From Methanolobus profundi (GTDB lineage Archaea > Halobacteriota > Methanosarcinia > Methanosarcinales > Methanosarcinaceae), in contig NZ_FOUJ01000001.1 in the NCBI RefSeq assembly GCF_900114835.1, forward strand, positions 186,001 through 250,000: 64,000 bases of DNA, written 5' to 3'. The translations under genes were made by a program, and so were the position numbers. Position 1 is the first letter of the stretch. Each line of letters begins with the position of its first letter. Under the pieces are notes generated by a model. It made no database searches, had not been told where the DNA came from, and saw nothing but the letters and a program-made list of their open reading frames with translations. Below, one piece after another: positions 8,716-17,825 of this stretch.

Positions 8716-10416
8716 TTAGGATCCGAGTGCCATTCTGATAAGTACTATAGATCCAACAAAAAGGTCAAGGACTATCAATCCTCCAATGACCATGCCTCCC
8801 AGTTTCAGGTACTTTGTGTCAAAGTCCAGTATCGAGAGTGCATTCTTCACGGAATCCATGGTATCATTGGCTTTCTCAACGGTTCCCTGTGCTTCCACAA
8901 GGGTTGCATTGACATTATCAAGAAGAAGGTCGATACGAGGTTGTTCCTCTGTTCTGATATTTTCAAGAACACCGTGCAGTTCATCCAGTGTCTGTGGAAT
9001 TACTCCAGGAACCTCTTCCCATTTGTTAGAGAGGAGTTCATATTTCCTTTCCATCTTCAGGGATTGTCTGAAGTAGAATGCCTTCTGAGCCTTCATCAGG
9101 TCATAGTTGCGCTGGTATCCATCGAACTTTGTGCTCAGGGATGCTGATATCTTTGCACCGTATGGCTGCATCATTGACATCGAGTTGCCAGGTGCTTTGA
9201 TAGATGTTGCAAGTCTGGCTATGTTGGCTGCAGAGATATTTGTTCTCTCTTTATTGATGCTTGCTGCATTTGCTGAAATGCCAGTTGCTTCAATGTTCTT
9301 TGTGGATGTTGTTCTTAATGTGGGCTGGGGATCTGCAATGTTCCTGACCGTTCTGTCACCTGTGCTGGCATCAACTGATCCTACGGTATCCTTGGTATCT
9401 ATATTATCTCTGACACTTTCTACATCCTTGCTCACGTCAACAGTTCCGGCGCCAACATTGATGTTCTCTTTATCAATTATATCTGCAACATCGATATTGT
9501 CCTTGATCTGATCGCCTATGGTCTGATCGCCTATGGTCTGATCAGCGAACATGTCAGTTGCATTTATTACATCGTCAAGGACACTGCTGGCATAGATCCT
9601 GTCCTTTGGGACCTTGATAGCTCCGGCAGCTATCTCAAATTTGTTCTCAGGGTGTATCTTGATTATGTTTCCTAGTTGAGCGGTAACAGTATCCTTTCTT
9701 GAGATGAGTCCCTCATAGTAGAGCTTGTCAGTCTGGATCATGTCCAACTGATCTCTTATCGATGGACTCAGTTCAGTTATTGATACCGGTACTTTTCTTT
9801 TAGTGACAAAGAGCTTCTTTACTTCCTTGAGGACCTCTTCGGTAACATCCAGATTATCATCAAGTGATGCAAGTATGTCCTCTATCATTGGCTGCTCGAT
9901 CGTGTTCAATCGTTCAAGGACTTCCTTTGCATTGTAAATGCCCGTTGTGACAACACCTGGTTCCTGGTAGAATATGTCATGTATCTCCTGGTTCGCGGTT
10001 GCCAGTTTTGCCATGAGCTGGAACTTTTCTATCACATCACTAAAGTCTGAGATGATGTCCCAGAAATTAAAGTCAAAATTGCCGGTGTCAGTGACACCAT
10101 TTTCTTTAAGTTTGTTCTCAAGCCGTGTCTTTTCCTGCCTGAGTGAATCAAGTCTTTCTTTTTCTTCGTCCCAGAGATCTGCTTCACTTCTTGGTGTGAG
10201 TCTCTGGATCGTAAGGAGTTCCTCTGCCTCTTTTAATGTAGAGTTCAACTGTTCCCCAACAGCCTGTATGGTCGAACCGATCACTGCAATTGCCATACCT
10301 GCTTCTTCGGCTGCCTCACCTGCATCTTCAGCAGCATTTCCTGCCTGATAGATCGCTTTACCAACTGTGTATAATCCTCCAGTGGCAACACCTGCTACTA
10401 CATCAAACCATCCCAT
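8716..10416 (-). CDS. Uncharacterised 566-aa coiled-coil protein with membrane-active ends
   Basis: I do not recognise this protein. Residues 1-60 are glycine- and alanine-rich (VAGVATGGLYTVGKAIYQAG, then AAEDAGEAAEEAGMAIAVIG) and amphipathic. Residues about 60-110 (ERLDSLRQEKTRLENKLKE) and several later stretches, including about 480-530, predict coiled coil. A low-complexity D/N/T-rich middle (about 285-390) carries a duplicated TIGDQ unit. The end is a hydrophobic segment (LGGMVIGGLIVLDLFVGSIVLIRMAL). GGAGG lies before the ATG. It stands alone between clpB and a TrmB gene. It may be a membrane-tethered scaffold, but this is only topology. Confidence 0.8.
   Translation of the reverse strand: MGWFDVVAGVATGGLYTVGKAIYQAGNAAEDAGEAAEEAGMAIAVIGSTIQAVGEQLNSTLKEAEELLTIQRLTPRSEADLWDEEKERLDSLRQEKTRLENKLKENGVTDTGNFDFNFWDIISDFSDVIEKFQLMAKLATANQEIHDIFYQEPGVVTTGIYNAKEVLERLNTIEQPMIEDILASLDDNLDVTEEVLKEVKKLFVTKRKVPVSITELSPSIRDQLDMIQTDKLYYEGLISRKDTVTAQLGNIIKIHPENKFEIAAGAIKVPKDRIYASSVLDDVINATDMFADQTIGDQTIGDQIKDNIDVADIIDKENINVGAGTVDVSKDVESVRDNIDTKDTVGSVDASTGDRTVRNIADPQPTLRTTSTKNIEATGISANAASINKERTNISAANIARLATSIKAPGNSMSMMQPYGAKISASLSTKFDGYQRNYDLMKAQKAFYFRQSLKMERKYELLSNKWEEVPGVIPQTLDELHGVLENIRTEEQPRIDLLLDNVNATLVEAQGTVEKANDTMDSVKNALSILDFDTKYLKLGGMVIGGLIVLDLFVGSIVLIRMALGS
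9508..9543 (-). repeat. 15-bp tandem duplication inside the coiled-coil gene
   Basis: CTGATCGCCTATGGT occurs at 9508-9522 and 9523-9537, followed by a partial third copy. The unit is five codons, so the frame is kept (repeated TIGDQ). It looks like recent slippage in a low-complexity linker. Confidence 0.9.
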
Positions 10417-10629
10417 ATTTTTTCCTCCTGTCCTCTTATGATCTTATCCGAAGGTGACAGGCTCCGCTTATCCCGATTGCTATCTGGCGGTTCCACATCT
10501 CTGAATGTCCTGTTCACTCTACGGATGCTGCATTAGGACTTCAGCAATTTTATTGGCAACTTATAATATATACTTTGCCTATATTTTTATGGTTTCTGTT
10601 AGGTTTGCTGTTATATAATGTGATAATTT

Positions 10630-11490
10630 CTACAGGTTAATATTGACCTTCTCAGCCCTTAGCCACAGATCCTCAAATTTATCTCTAAGCTTCCCTGCAT
10701 ATTCCCGATCATAGACCTTAAGCTCTCCAAATAGCTTTTTTGGTTGGAGGGGTTCGGGTATAGGTATGTAAGTTATGTATTCATCAATTAGTATGAAATC
10801 ATATTCGCATTCAAGTACTCTTACTTCCATGTTCTTCTTTATCATTGTCCGGGTGTTCGGGTCGTGTATCTGCTCAAACTTTTCTTTCATGGCAATGGTG
10901 AACATATCTTCAGGAACTATCGTTTTGATCTTTATCCCTTTCTCTGCAGCTTTGACAAATTCATCGATCACTGTAGGAATAAGTGTTTTTGGATCGACGC
11001 ATTTCTGATCCTGCAGCATCTCTGCTATTCTTCCTGGTTTGACATGCACGATCTCCATTTCGGTTTCATCCAGCATGCTTTTGATGTTCTTGATGATGTC
11101 CTCTTCACCTATCAGGGTGGACCAGAACTGGATCTCTGTGTGGTCAGGCTGGCTAATGTCGGATAATTTCGTTTCCAGGTCAGCAACTCTTAACTTGAAG
11201 TTCTCCAGCTCGTTTCTGGATTCTTCCTCTTTTTTTGAATATAGGTTATTGAGAGCTATGGTTGGTTTGACTGCTCTGTATTGTCTGGGTCTTGATCTCT
11301 GGAACTCTACAAGTCCCATGTTGTTGAGATTAGAGAGTACTTCGTATATCTTTCCAACTGGGATCTCTGACTTGCGTGATAGTTCCTGGGCACCTGAGAC
11401 TCCTTCTTTAAGAAGGGTTGAATAGGCGGATGCTTCGTATTTTGTGAGTCCGAGGTCTCTTAGTTCTCTTTCAGTATCCATATTATTCAC
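10630..11490 (-). CDS. TrmB-family transcriptional regulator
   Basis: The 286-residue protein has an N-terminal winged helix (LRDLGLTKYEASAYSTLLKEG, then SRKSEIPVGKIYEVLSNL, about 7-65), a coiled-coil linker (KKEEESRNELENFKLRVADLETKLSD) and a C-terminal effector domain. Full TrmB sugar sensors are longer. The annotated start is GTG; an ATG three codons later (11481) is equally possible. It is divergent from the 59-aa gene and close to the envelope operon, which makes that region its plausible target. Confidence 0.85.
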   Translation of the reverse strand: MNNMDTERELRDLGLTKYEASAYSTLLKEGVSGAQELSRKSEIPVGKIYEVLSNLNNMGLVEFQRSRPRQYRAVKPTIALNNLYSKKEEESRNELENFKLRVADLETKLSDISQPDHTEIQFWSTLIGEEDIIKNIKSMLDETEMEIVHVKPGRIAEMLQDQKCVDPKTLIPTVIDEFVKAAEKGIKIKTIVPEDMFTIAMKEKFEQIHDPNTRTMIKKNMEVRVLECEYDFILIDEYITYIPIPEPLQPKKLFGELKVYDREYAGKLRDKFEDLWLRAEKVNINL

Positions 11491-11593
11491 TTCATGAACG
11501 TTTTTTTGCAGGTAAAAGGCTTATTAATATCTAAGTTAAAACAACTATAAAGAGGTTTTCTCTCTGTAATTATATTATTTGTTGAAAAAAGCA

Positions 11594-11638
11594 ACTTTAT
11601 ATACAATCAACACATCGTCTAACTTGACTATACATCGA
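11594..11638 (+). promoter_or_regulatory. Promoter and conserved 18-bp motif upstream of the 59-aa gene
   Basis: ACTTTATATAC at 11594-11604 is a good TATA box. AACTTGACTATACATCGA at 11621-11638 begins about where transcription should start. Nearly the same 18 bases (two differences) recur at 12060-12077. Confidence 0.5.
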
Positions 11639-11674
11639 CAAGAATTTGTATTGATCAGATCATGGAGGTCTTTA

Positions 11675-11854
11675 ATGCCAGTAAGAAATAACGTTTCATC
11701 ATCCTCGGTGGATATATTAAAAGAGCACATCGCTGATCTGCCGATAAGGAGTCTGGATGATGAATGGATTATGTGTAATAAGGTAGAGCTAGGTTCTGTA
11801 ATGGAAGACAGGTCCAGGGTATGTGCTCATATGAACAGCACTCGGAAAGAATGA
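11675..11854 (+). CDS. Uncharacterised 59-aa protein
   Basis: The ATG at 11675 follows GGAGG at 11664-11668, and the frame ends in TGA. A longer frame from TTG 11579 would run over the TATA box and is rejected. The protein (MPVRNNVSSSSVDILKEHIA at the start) is hydrophilic, with one central DDEWIMCNK segment and two cysteines, no signal peptide and no membrane segment. I do not recognise it. It shares a promoter region with the divergent TrmB gene and could be a small regulator. Confidence 0.55.
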   Translation: MPVRNNVSSSSVDILKEHIADLPIRSLDDEWIMCNKVELGSVMEDRSRVCAHMNSTRKE

Positions 11855-12059
11855 GTTTTCTAAACTGCCTTCTCATAACAACTTTATTTACGTTTTTTTA
11901 AGAGTGTAATGCTTATATTCTGGTTTGTATATACAAAGCCTGTTGGATTCGATCTTAACTGAAATATTGTTATTGATGAGCTTATTCTTTCAGAGTCATA
12001 CTATTCTTTCTATATTCTTGATGTCTATTTTTATGGGTGTATTGTTTCAAAATAAATCA

Positions 12060-12192
12060 AACTTGTCTATAAATCGAAAGACTTATCTACTAATACGTTC
12101 CTAGTAATCATGTGTACCATCAACACGCTAGTCGTGTAGTTTAGTACCACCCTATCCAACCCCCAAAACGAGACATCCTTTCAGGATGTCTC
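12060..12192 (+). ncRNA. Candidate structured small RNA
   Basis: Three stem-loops follow one another. TACTA/TAGTA lies at about 12088-12107. A compound hairpin has outer GTAC/GTAC and inner ACACG/CGTGT around a CTAGT loop, at about 12113-12150. A strong 10-bp stem GAGACATCCT/AGGATGTCTC with a 3-nt loop lies at 12170-12192. A TATA-like CTATTTTTATGG lies about 28 nt before 12060. No U-run follows the last hairpin. It could be an independent RNA or a long operon leader. Confidence 0.4.
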
Positions 12193-12287
12193 ATACCCAA
12201 TTCTACTGTGATCAATGATGAACTATTTTATATTCTGCTTTGGCACCTTTTTTTAACTATTTATCAGTTTATTACAGGGTAAAATCC

Positions 12288-12297
12288 TTTTATATAC
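12288..12297 (+). promoter_or_regulatory. TATA box of the envelope operon
   Basis: TTTTATATAC lies about 80-90 nt upstream of the RND coding start, giving a leader of roughly 50 nt that contains AGGAG at 12365-12369. Confidence 0.5.
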
Positions 12298-12368
12298 AAG
12301 AAAGTCATTAGAGGTCTAATAAAACAACTAAAAGAGAGTTTTTTTATTATCATAATTAATCATTAGGA

Positions 12369-14750
12369 GTGTTTATCATAAAAAATATCTTTGAAAAATT
12401 GGGTGTTTTCATCGAAGACAATACCGTACCCATTATATTGATAGCACTGCTTCTGATCATCATCTCATTCCAGGGCGCCCAGTTGATAGGGATGGCTTCA
12501 GGTACGGATACCTTTGTAGATAAGAACTCAAAGTTGTATCAGGACTATGACCATCTTTATTTGAACCTGTTCGGTACGGAATCCATTGTAATGATGGTTG
12601 AAGGTAGTGATGTGACCGATCCGGAGATATTGAAAGCCTTTGACAGGGCTTATACCTCAATTAGTAACATTCCCAGTGTTGTGGATGTGACATCTCCGTC
12701 GACCGTTATAAAACAAGCTAATTATCAAATGACCGGCAGAAGCAAAATTCCTGATGATGCCGCTACGATAGATGCGATAATTGACTCTTCTATGCCTTCT
12801 TCTCTTATTACTGACGATACTCATGCTACGATGTATGTGGTTGTTGAGGGAACTGCATCTGACTCGACCAAAGAGGAGATCCTTCGTGAGGTAGAGATAT
12901 CTGTCAGACAGGCAAATTTCCCTGCCGACTATAACGTCATTGTAACAGGTGACCCGGCGTTCAGCATAGCAATGAATGAGGAAATGAACACAAGTATGGG
13001 ATTATTGTTGCTACTATCTGTACTTCTGATGGTGGTTGTTCTGTATCTTGTCTTCAAACATGTAAGATGGAGACTTCTCCCTCTTCCAATAGTGTTGGTT
13101 GGTATTATCTTTACATTTGGTGCAATGGGTTTTCTTGACATTCCGATGTCGATGGTTTCCATGTCGGCGTTTCCGGTACTCATAGGCCTTGGTATAGATT
13201 ATGCGATCCAGTTCCACAACAGGATAGAAGAGGAGCTTGCACGTGGTGAATCAGAAGAAGAGGCTATTATAGATACCGTGAAACATACTGGTCCTGCAGT
13301 TCTTATAGCACTTATAATCACAGCTCTGGGTTTCTTCTCGCTGTTCACATCTACAGTTCCAATGATCCAGGACTTTGGAAAGCTTTTGATGATCGGTATC
13401 ATAATGTGTTTCATCTCATCCCTGTTCCTGGGGGTAACTATCCTTTATGGATTTGATAAACTATCCAGGTACAACATACTTGGGAAACTGGGATTGAAAA
13501 GAAAGAATGATGGATCCAATGCCCATTCTTCTGCAACTATCGATCCTGAGGACCATGACCCTGATTTCCTTGAGAAGGCCCTGAAAGGGATCGCTACATT
13601 CTCAATGAAGAACCCTGTCATTATTCTGGCAGTTGCCGGATCCCTTTGTCTTGGAGGTCTCTATGTGGATACAATGGTCCCTATACAGACAGATACCGAG
13701 ACATTCGTTCCCCAGGATATGCCAGCACTTCTGGAGCTTCAGCATATGGGTGAGATCCTTGGAGGCGATGACCAGCTCAATCTTATCATCAAGACAGATG
13801 ACAACACAGATCCTGATCTGCTTGAATGGATCGATGACTTCTCTGAACACGAGGTAGAAGGCCGTAGTCATATAGATGGCTCCTCAAGTATCGTTGACCT
13901 TGTAAAAGAAGCGAACTCAGGTACTATTCCTGATAGCTCGGCCGAGGTAGCAGCTATCTATGAACAGCTTTCTGATTCTCAAAAGGAGACCTATCTGGAA
14001 GGGAACAATATCATCCTTCTTAACCTTAATATAGGAAATGCCATGAGTGAACTCGGTCTTGAAGGGATAGAGGCTCTTGGAGATGTGGTGGAAGAGGATC
14101 TTGTATGGATGGCACCTCCTCCAGGGAACAGTGTGACCATCACCGGTCATTCAATGGTATTTGTCGCAGTTATATCTGCACTTACTTCAGGACGTTCACT
14201 TATGACGCTGCTGGGAATAGTGCTTGTATTTTGTGGTCTGCTGGTCATATACAGGGATTTCCTGAAAGCTTTCACTCCTGTCATAACAATGATCATAGTG
14301 GTCGGATGGTCTGGTGGCCTCATGTACTACACTGGCATGGAATATACACCCATGACAGCTACCCTTGGTGCACTTATCCTTGGTGTTGGTTCTGAATATG
14401 CCATTCTTATGATGGAGCGTTATTTCGAGGAAAGGGACAAAGGAGCAGACCCTGAGTTAGCAATGCAGGAAGCAAGTGTTAAGATCGGTAAGGCTATCGT
14501 TACATCAGGTCTTACGACAGTCTTTGGTTTCTCGGCATTGATAGCTTCACCATTCTCAATAACAAGTAATTTCGGTGTCATCACGGTTATGGATGTGGTG
14601 CTCGCCTTACTTGCAACATTTGTGATCTTCCCGCCTGTTATTGTTACACTTGACAAGTACAGGGAAAAGAGGAAGCACTATATTGCAACGCACAAAAAGA
14701 ACGGATCAAAAGGCGTTCTAAACAACATTCAGGAGGCAAGTACCCAATGA
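12369..14750 (+). CDS. RND/MMPL-family exporter with sterol-sensing-like transmembrane domains
   Basis: The protein of about 793 residues has the archaeal RND layout. TM1 (about 16-34) is followed by a large external loop, TM2-6 (about 205-370), a cytoplasmic linker, TM7 (about 417-437), a second external loop and TM8-12. FPVLIGLGIDYAIQFHNRIEEEL and LGALILGVGSEYAILMMERYFEER are the duplicated TM4 motifs of proton-driven RND proteins. The only canonical start, GTG at 12369, overlaps the Shine-Dalgarno AGGAG (12365-12369), and an in-frame TAA lies at 12357. Normal spacing points to ATA at 12378 (or ATC at 12375). The stop overlaps the next ATG (ATGA). Substrate unknown. Confidence 0.9.
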   Translation: MFIIKNIFEKLGVFIEDNTVPIILIALLLIIISFQGAQLIGMASGTDTFVDKNSKLYQDYDHLYLNLFGTESIVMMVEGSDVTDPEILKAFDRAYTSISNIPSVVDVTSPSTVIKQANYQMTGRSKIPDDAATIDAIIDSSMPSSLITDDTHATMYVVVEGTASDSTKEEILREVEISVRQANFPADYNVIVTGDPAFSIAMNEEMNTSMGLLLLLSVLLMVVVLYLVFKHVRWRLLPLPIVLVGIIFTFGAMGFLDIPMSMVSMSAFPVLIGLGIDYAIQFHNRIEEELARGESEEEAIIDTVKHTGPAVLIALIITALGFFSLFTSTVPMIQDFGKLLMIGIIMCFISSLFLGVTILYGFDKLSRYNILGKLGLKRKNDGSNAHSSATIDPEDHDPDFLEKALKGIATFSMKNPVIILAVAGSLCLGGLYVDTMVPIQTDTETFVPQDMPALLELQHMGEILGGDDQLNLIIKTDDNTDPDLLEWIDDFSEHEVEGRSHIDGSSSIVDLVKEANSGTIPDSSAEVAAIYEQLSDSQKETYLEGNNIILLNLNIGNAMSELGLEGIEALGDVVEEDLVWMAPPPGNSVTITGHSMVFVAVISALTSGRSLMTLLGIVLVFCGLLVIYRDFLKAFTPVITMIIVVGWSGGLMYYTGMEYTPMTATLGALILGVGSEYAILMMERYFEERDKGADPELAMQEASVKIGKAIVTSGLTTVFGFSALIASPFSITSNFGVITVMDVVLALLATFVIFPPVIVTLDKYREKRKHYIATHKKNGSKGVLNNIQEASTQ

Positions 14751-15844
14751 ATGTGAATTATGGAAAGATCATGACAAAGAAGTATACTCTTCCTTTGGTG
14801 GCATGTATTCTGCTTTCAGTTTGTTTTGTAGCGGCAGTCCCATCTGTATCTGCAAAGGAATACCTGCCTCCTACATATGAATACACGACCAATTATTACA
14901 ACTCGTACGGGGAGCCTGACATTTCGGCTTCCATTATCGGTGATGTAGAATTCGAACGTGGCGAGACCGCCCGTCTGGAAGTGGTGCTCGCGAACAGGGG
15001 TGTTATCTATGGTTTCAAGGCAGACCAGGGCGTAGGTACATCAGAAACAGAACATGAACTCTCACTTCAGGAGTTGGAATATGAGACTATGAGGACCACT
15101 GCGTATGGTATAAAGGCAAGTCTTGTGTCCACCACCGACCAGATCGAGGTCGATGCTGAAACGAATATCCATACACTTGAGGAGCTGTATCCCGGAGTTC
15201 TTCCAGAGGATCCCATGGTGTTTACAATAACGATATCTGAGAATATTCCTGCAGGTGTCTATATTCTGGAACTTCCTCTTAGTTATGAATACCAGAAAGA
15301 TGTCAGGATGACAGAAGGTGAGTCTGTGATACTTGGTGAACCTGATCTTGACCATGCAAGTTTCTATGAGAATGTAGAGACAACACTTCAGATACCTATA
15401 GTTGTTGAACCGGAGGCAATGTTCGAAGTCACAAATGTCACTGGGACACTTGAAGCTGGCAGTACCAATGTTGTGAACATCACCTATACCAACATCGGTG
15501 AACTTCCTGCAGAGGATGCGGTTGCAAGGATAGTTGTCATGAAGCCTCTGAGCACAGAGCGTTCAACAAGATCCCTTGGTTCTATGCAGCCTGGTGAGAG
15601 CAGAACAGTGTCTTTCAATATAGCTTCTGAACAGAGTGCTATTGCGAAGTCATATGGTATTGACAGTGAGATAAAGTATTATGATGAGGATGGAGAGGAT
15701 TCCTTCTCCAATAATATGAAAGTAAGTCTGGAACTGAACGAGCCACAAAGGCAGATCAATGTTATAGGACTTGCTATTGCTGGAATTGTAATAATATTGA
15801 TCGTATTGGTAGTTAAGAACAGAAGGAAAAACGGTTCAAAATAA
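14747..15844 (+). CDS. Secreted, C-terminally anchored COG1361-type protein (paralogue 1)
   Basis: The protein has 365 residues. AGGAGG precedes the ATG, which overlaps the RND stop. It has a signal peptide (about 9-35, cleavage near SVSA|KEY), an extracellular region with two immunoglobulin-like beta domains (about 50-200 and 225-320, the latter with LEAGSTNVVNITYTNIGE typical of CARDB/NEW3-like folds) and one C-terminal TM (INVIGLAIAGIVIILIVLVV) with a basic tail. It is clearly related to the next gene. In archaea such proteins often accompany MMPL exporters; a role as extracytoplasmic partner of the pump is inference. Confidence 0.8.
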   Translation: MNVNYGKIMTKKYTLPLVACILLSVCFVAAVPSVSAKEYLPPTYEYTTNYYNSYGEPDISASIIGDVEFERGETARLEVVLANRGVIYGFKADQGVGTSETEHELSLQELEYETMRTTAYGIKASLVSTTDQIEVDAETNIHTLEELYPGVLPEDPMVFTITISENIPAGVYILELPLSYEYQKDVRMTEGESVILGEPDLDHASFYENVETTLQIPIVVEPEAMFEVTNVTGTLEAGSTNVVNITYTNIGELPAEDAVARIVVMKPLSTERSTRSLGSMQPGESRTVSFNIASEQSAIAKSYGIDSEIKYYDEDGEDSFSNNMKVSLELNEPQRQINVIGLAIAGIVIILIVLVVKNRRKNGSK

Positions 15845-15853
15845 TCTGGATGG

Positions 15854-16960
15854 ATGTTAATGATGAAGAATATATATCTTAATAAGGTGGTTTTGGTATC
15901 ATTGGTCCTCAGTATGCTCTTTGTATTGCCTGTGAGTGCTGAGACGATGACTATAGATTCAGAGCTTCCTGACTTTTTCAACTTTGATGAGAACTATTAC
16001 ACAGTTTACGGTGGTCCTGATGTCAGTGCCACTCTTGTAGGAGATAATGAATACTCAAGGGGAGATGAAGTGACCCTTGATGTAAATCTGATGAACAAAG
16101 GTGTCATAACAGGTTTCAAGTCAGAAGAGGATGATGACCCGATATCTGATCTCGATCAGAAGATACAGAAGACAGAGATGGGTTATGAAGCTCAGAGAAC
16201 AACAGCTATTGGTATAGTTGCTATTCTCTCTTCAGATGACTCCAATGTGAGGGTAACCTCAGGTCCACAGGAAGCCGGTACACTCGCATCCGGTGAACAG
16301 ACCTCTGATCCGCTGGAATTCAATATAGAGATATCCAAGAATGCTCCTGCCGGAGAATATCCACTCAACCTGACACTCTATTATGGATATCAGGAGAATG
16401 TGCAGATAAACGGTGACAATGAGACCGATCTTGGTATCACCAATATGGAAGTTGGTCTGTGGTATGCAGTTGGTCAGCAGTTCGAAGAACTGAGTGTCAT
16501 TGTAGAAGATGAGGCTGATTTCGAGGTCGTAAATGTGACCGGTGAACTGGAAGCAGGACAGGAAGGTCTTATCTATGTGACCTACAAGAACACTGGTGAG
16601 GAAGCTGTAAAGGATGCAACCGTCAGGATAAGTTCTGATGATCCGTTCAGTACTACCGATGACCAGTCCTTCATTGGTTCACTTGGACCTGGAGAAACTG
16701 CTGAAGCTGTCTTCAAACTGAAGGTCGATGAGACCGGCGTTCCAAAGATGTATGCTATCAACAGTGAGATCAAGTACGAGGATATGGATGGACACAGTCA
16801 GATATCCGATACTATAAAGATAACAACAGAGGTACTTCCTGCAGGTTCATCCGGATCAGGTTCAGGAGCTTATGTTGGTATTGTTGTAGTGCTCATCATT
16901 GCAGTTGTTGCTGTAATAGGCGCTAAGAAATTCATGGCTAAGAAAGAAGGAGATAACTGA
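15854..16960 (+). CDS. Secreted, C-terminally anchored COG1361-type protein (paralogue 2)
   Basis: The 368-residue paralogue of the preceding gene has a signal peptide ending near VSAE, a matching opening (NYYTVYGGPDVSATLVGDNEYSRGDEV beside NYYNSYGEPDISASIIGDVEFERGET), a second beta domain (FEVVNVTGELEAGQEGLIYVTYKNTGEE) and a C-terminal TM (AYVGIVVVLIIAVVAVIGAKKF). ATG codons at 15854, 15860 and 15863 are all possible; GGATGG suits 15860 best. The tandem pair suggests a heteromeric or two-sided adaptor for the RND protein. Confidence 0.8.
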   Translation: MLMMKNIYLNKVVLVSLVLSMLFVLPVSAETMTIDSELPDFFNFDENYYTVYGGPDVSATLVGDNEYSRGDEVTLDVNLMNKGVITGFKSEEDDDPISDLDQKIQKTEMGYEAQRTTAIGIVAILSSDDSNVRVTSGPQEAGTLASGEQTSDPLEFNIEISKNAPAGEYPLNLTLYYGYQENVQINGDNETDLGITNMEVGLWYAVGQQFEELSVIVEDEADFEVVNVTGELEAGQEGLIYVTYKNTGEEAVKDATVRISSDDPFSTTDDQSFIGSLGPGETAEAVFKLKVDETGVPKMYAINSEIKYEDMDGHSQISDTIKITTEVLPAGSSGSGSGAYVGIVVVLIIAVVAVIGAKKFMAKKEGDN

Positions 16961-17002
16961 TCTCCTTCTTCTCTCCCTATTTATGGGGGTATTCTCATTA
17001 CT

Positions 17003-17806
17003 ATGCTTTTAACATCTCTTCAGAACCTTGGTTTCACATCTTATGAGGCTAAGGTATTCATTGCTCTTGCGAAGAATGAAAGTGCAACAGTATCTGCCTT
17101 GCATCTTGATTCTGATGTTCCTAATTCTGCTATCTATGGTGCGCTCAAAAAACTGGAAAAAAGGGGTATCATCGAATTCCAGAACACAAAACCCATGCGT
17201 TACAGATGCCTTCCTCCTGAAGATGCTATTTTAAAATTAAAGCGTGACTTCGAAGATGAATGTGACAAAGTTCTCTCTGAACTGAACGAGATATATGGTG
17301 TATCTTCCTGTGGCAGAACAGAAGAACTTATCTGGACCATCAAAGGTGCCAGGAATGTCACTGATAAGGTCATACAAATGCTCGAAGGTGCTGAAAAGGA
17401 CATACTCGTAATGAGCTCCTCAACCCCGTTCCGTACATTTGCGGAAAACTATCCATCTCTTAGAAAGGACTACATGACGATCATCGGTATCTTCAACAGG
17501 AAAACAACTGATGAGGGTGTAAGTGTGAGGGTCATTAGTTCAAGTGATGATGAGGCCAGAAAGATCTCTAATATGGTGCCGCTTGCATCTGTCAAGGTGA
17601 ATTCAGTGAAGGATGCTTCATTCGATCTCAAAAGCTTTGTTGTGGTGATAGATGACAATGAGATGCTTGTTGATATAATGAAAGAGGATGATGGGGAAGC
17701 TGACCTTACGGCTGTGTGGACCAATGGTGCAGAGTTCGCCTATACTATGTCTCATCTACTTAATGCTAAGTGGGAGACTTCAGAGGACTACGATACCGTT
17801 AAATAA
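17003..17806 (+). CDS. TrmB-family transcriptional regulator, second in region
   Basis: The 267-residue protein has an N-terminal winged helix (LQNLGFTSYEAKVFIALAKNESATVSAL, DVPNSAIYGALKKLEKRGIIEF, about 4-60), a linker and a C-terminal effector domain related to that of the 10.6 kb regulator. It sits inside the envelope locus after the two anchored proteins, so it may report on the state of the operon. Confidence 0.83.
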   Translation: MLLTSLQNLGFTSYEAKVFIALAKNESATVSALHLDSDVPNSAIYGALKKLEKRGIIEFQNTKPMRYRCLPPEDAILKLKRDFEDECDKVLSELNEIYGVSSCGRTEELIWTIKGARNVTDKVIQMLEGAEKDILVMSSSTPFRTFAENYPSLRKDYMTIIGIFNRKTTDEGVSVRVISSSDDEARKISNMVPLASVKVNSVKDASFDLKSFVVVIDDNEMLVDIMKEDDGEADLTAVWTNGAEFAYTMSHLLNAKWETSEDYDTVK

Positions 17807-17825
17807 GATAATTCAGGTGTTCCCT

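Larger units (their letters stand above)
11855..12368. other. 514-bp intergenic region upstream of the envelope operon
   Basis: No convincing ORF is present. It holds a candidate structured RNA at 12060-12192 and the RND operon promoter at 12288-12297. The first 150 bases are AT-rich and without a clear signal. Confidence 0.6.

Noticed and set aside
9508-9543. Tandem 15-bp repeats as a possible CRISPR or integration site
   Set aside because: The unit is contiguous, without spacers, and preserves the reading frame; it is a coding microsatellite.
11579-11674. N-terminal extension of the 59-aa protein from TTG
   Set aside because: It would translate across the TATA box and predicted transcription start; ATG 11675 has a strong GGAGG.
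17688-17825. N-terminal extension of the PGF-pre-PGF protein
   Set aside because: It overlaps the TrmB gene in another frame and would bury the signal peptide; ATG 17826 is correctly placed after CAGGTG.
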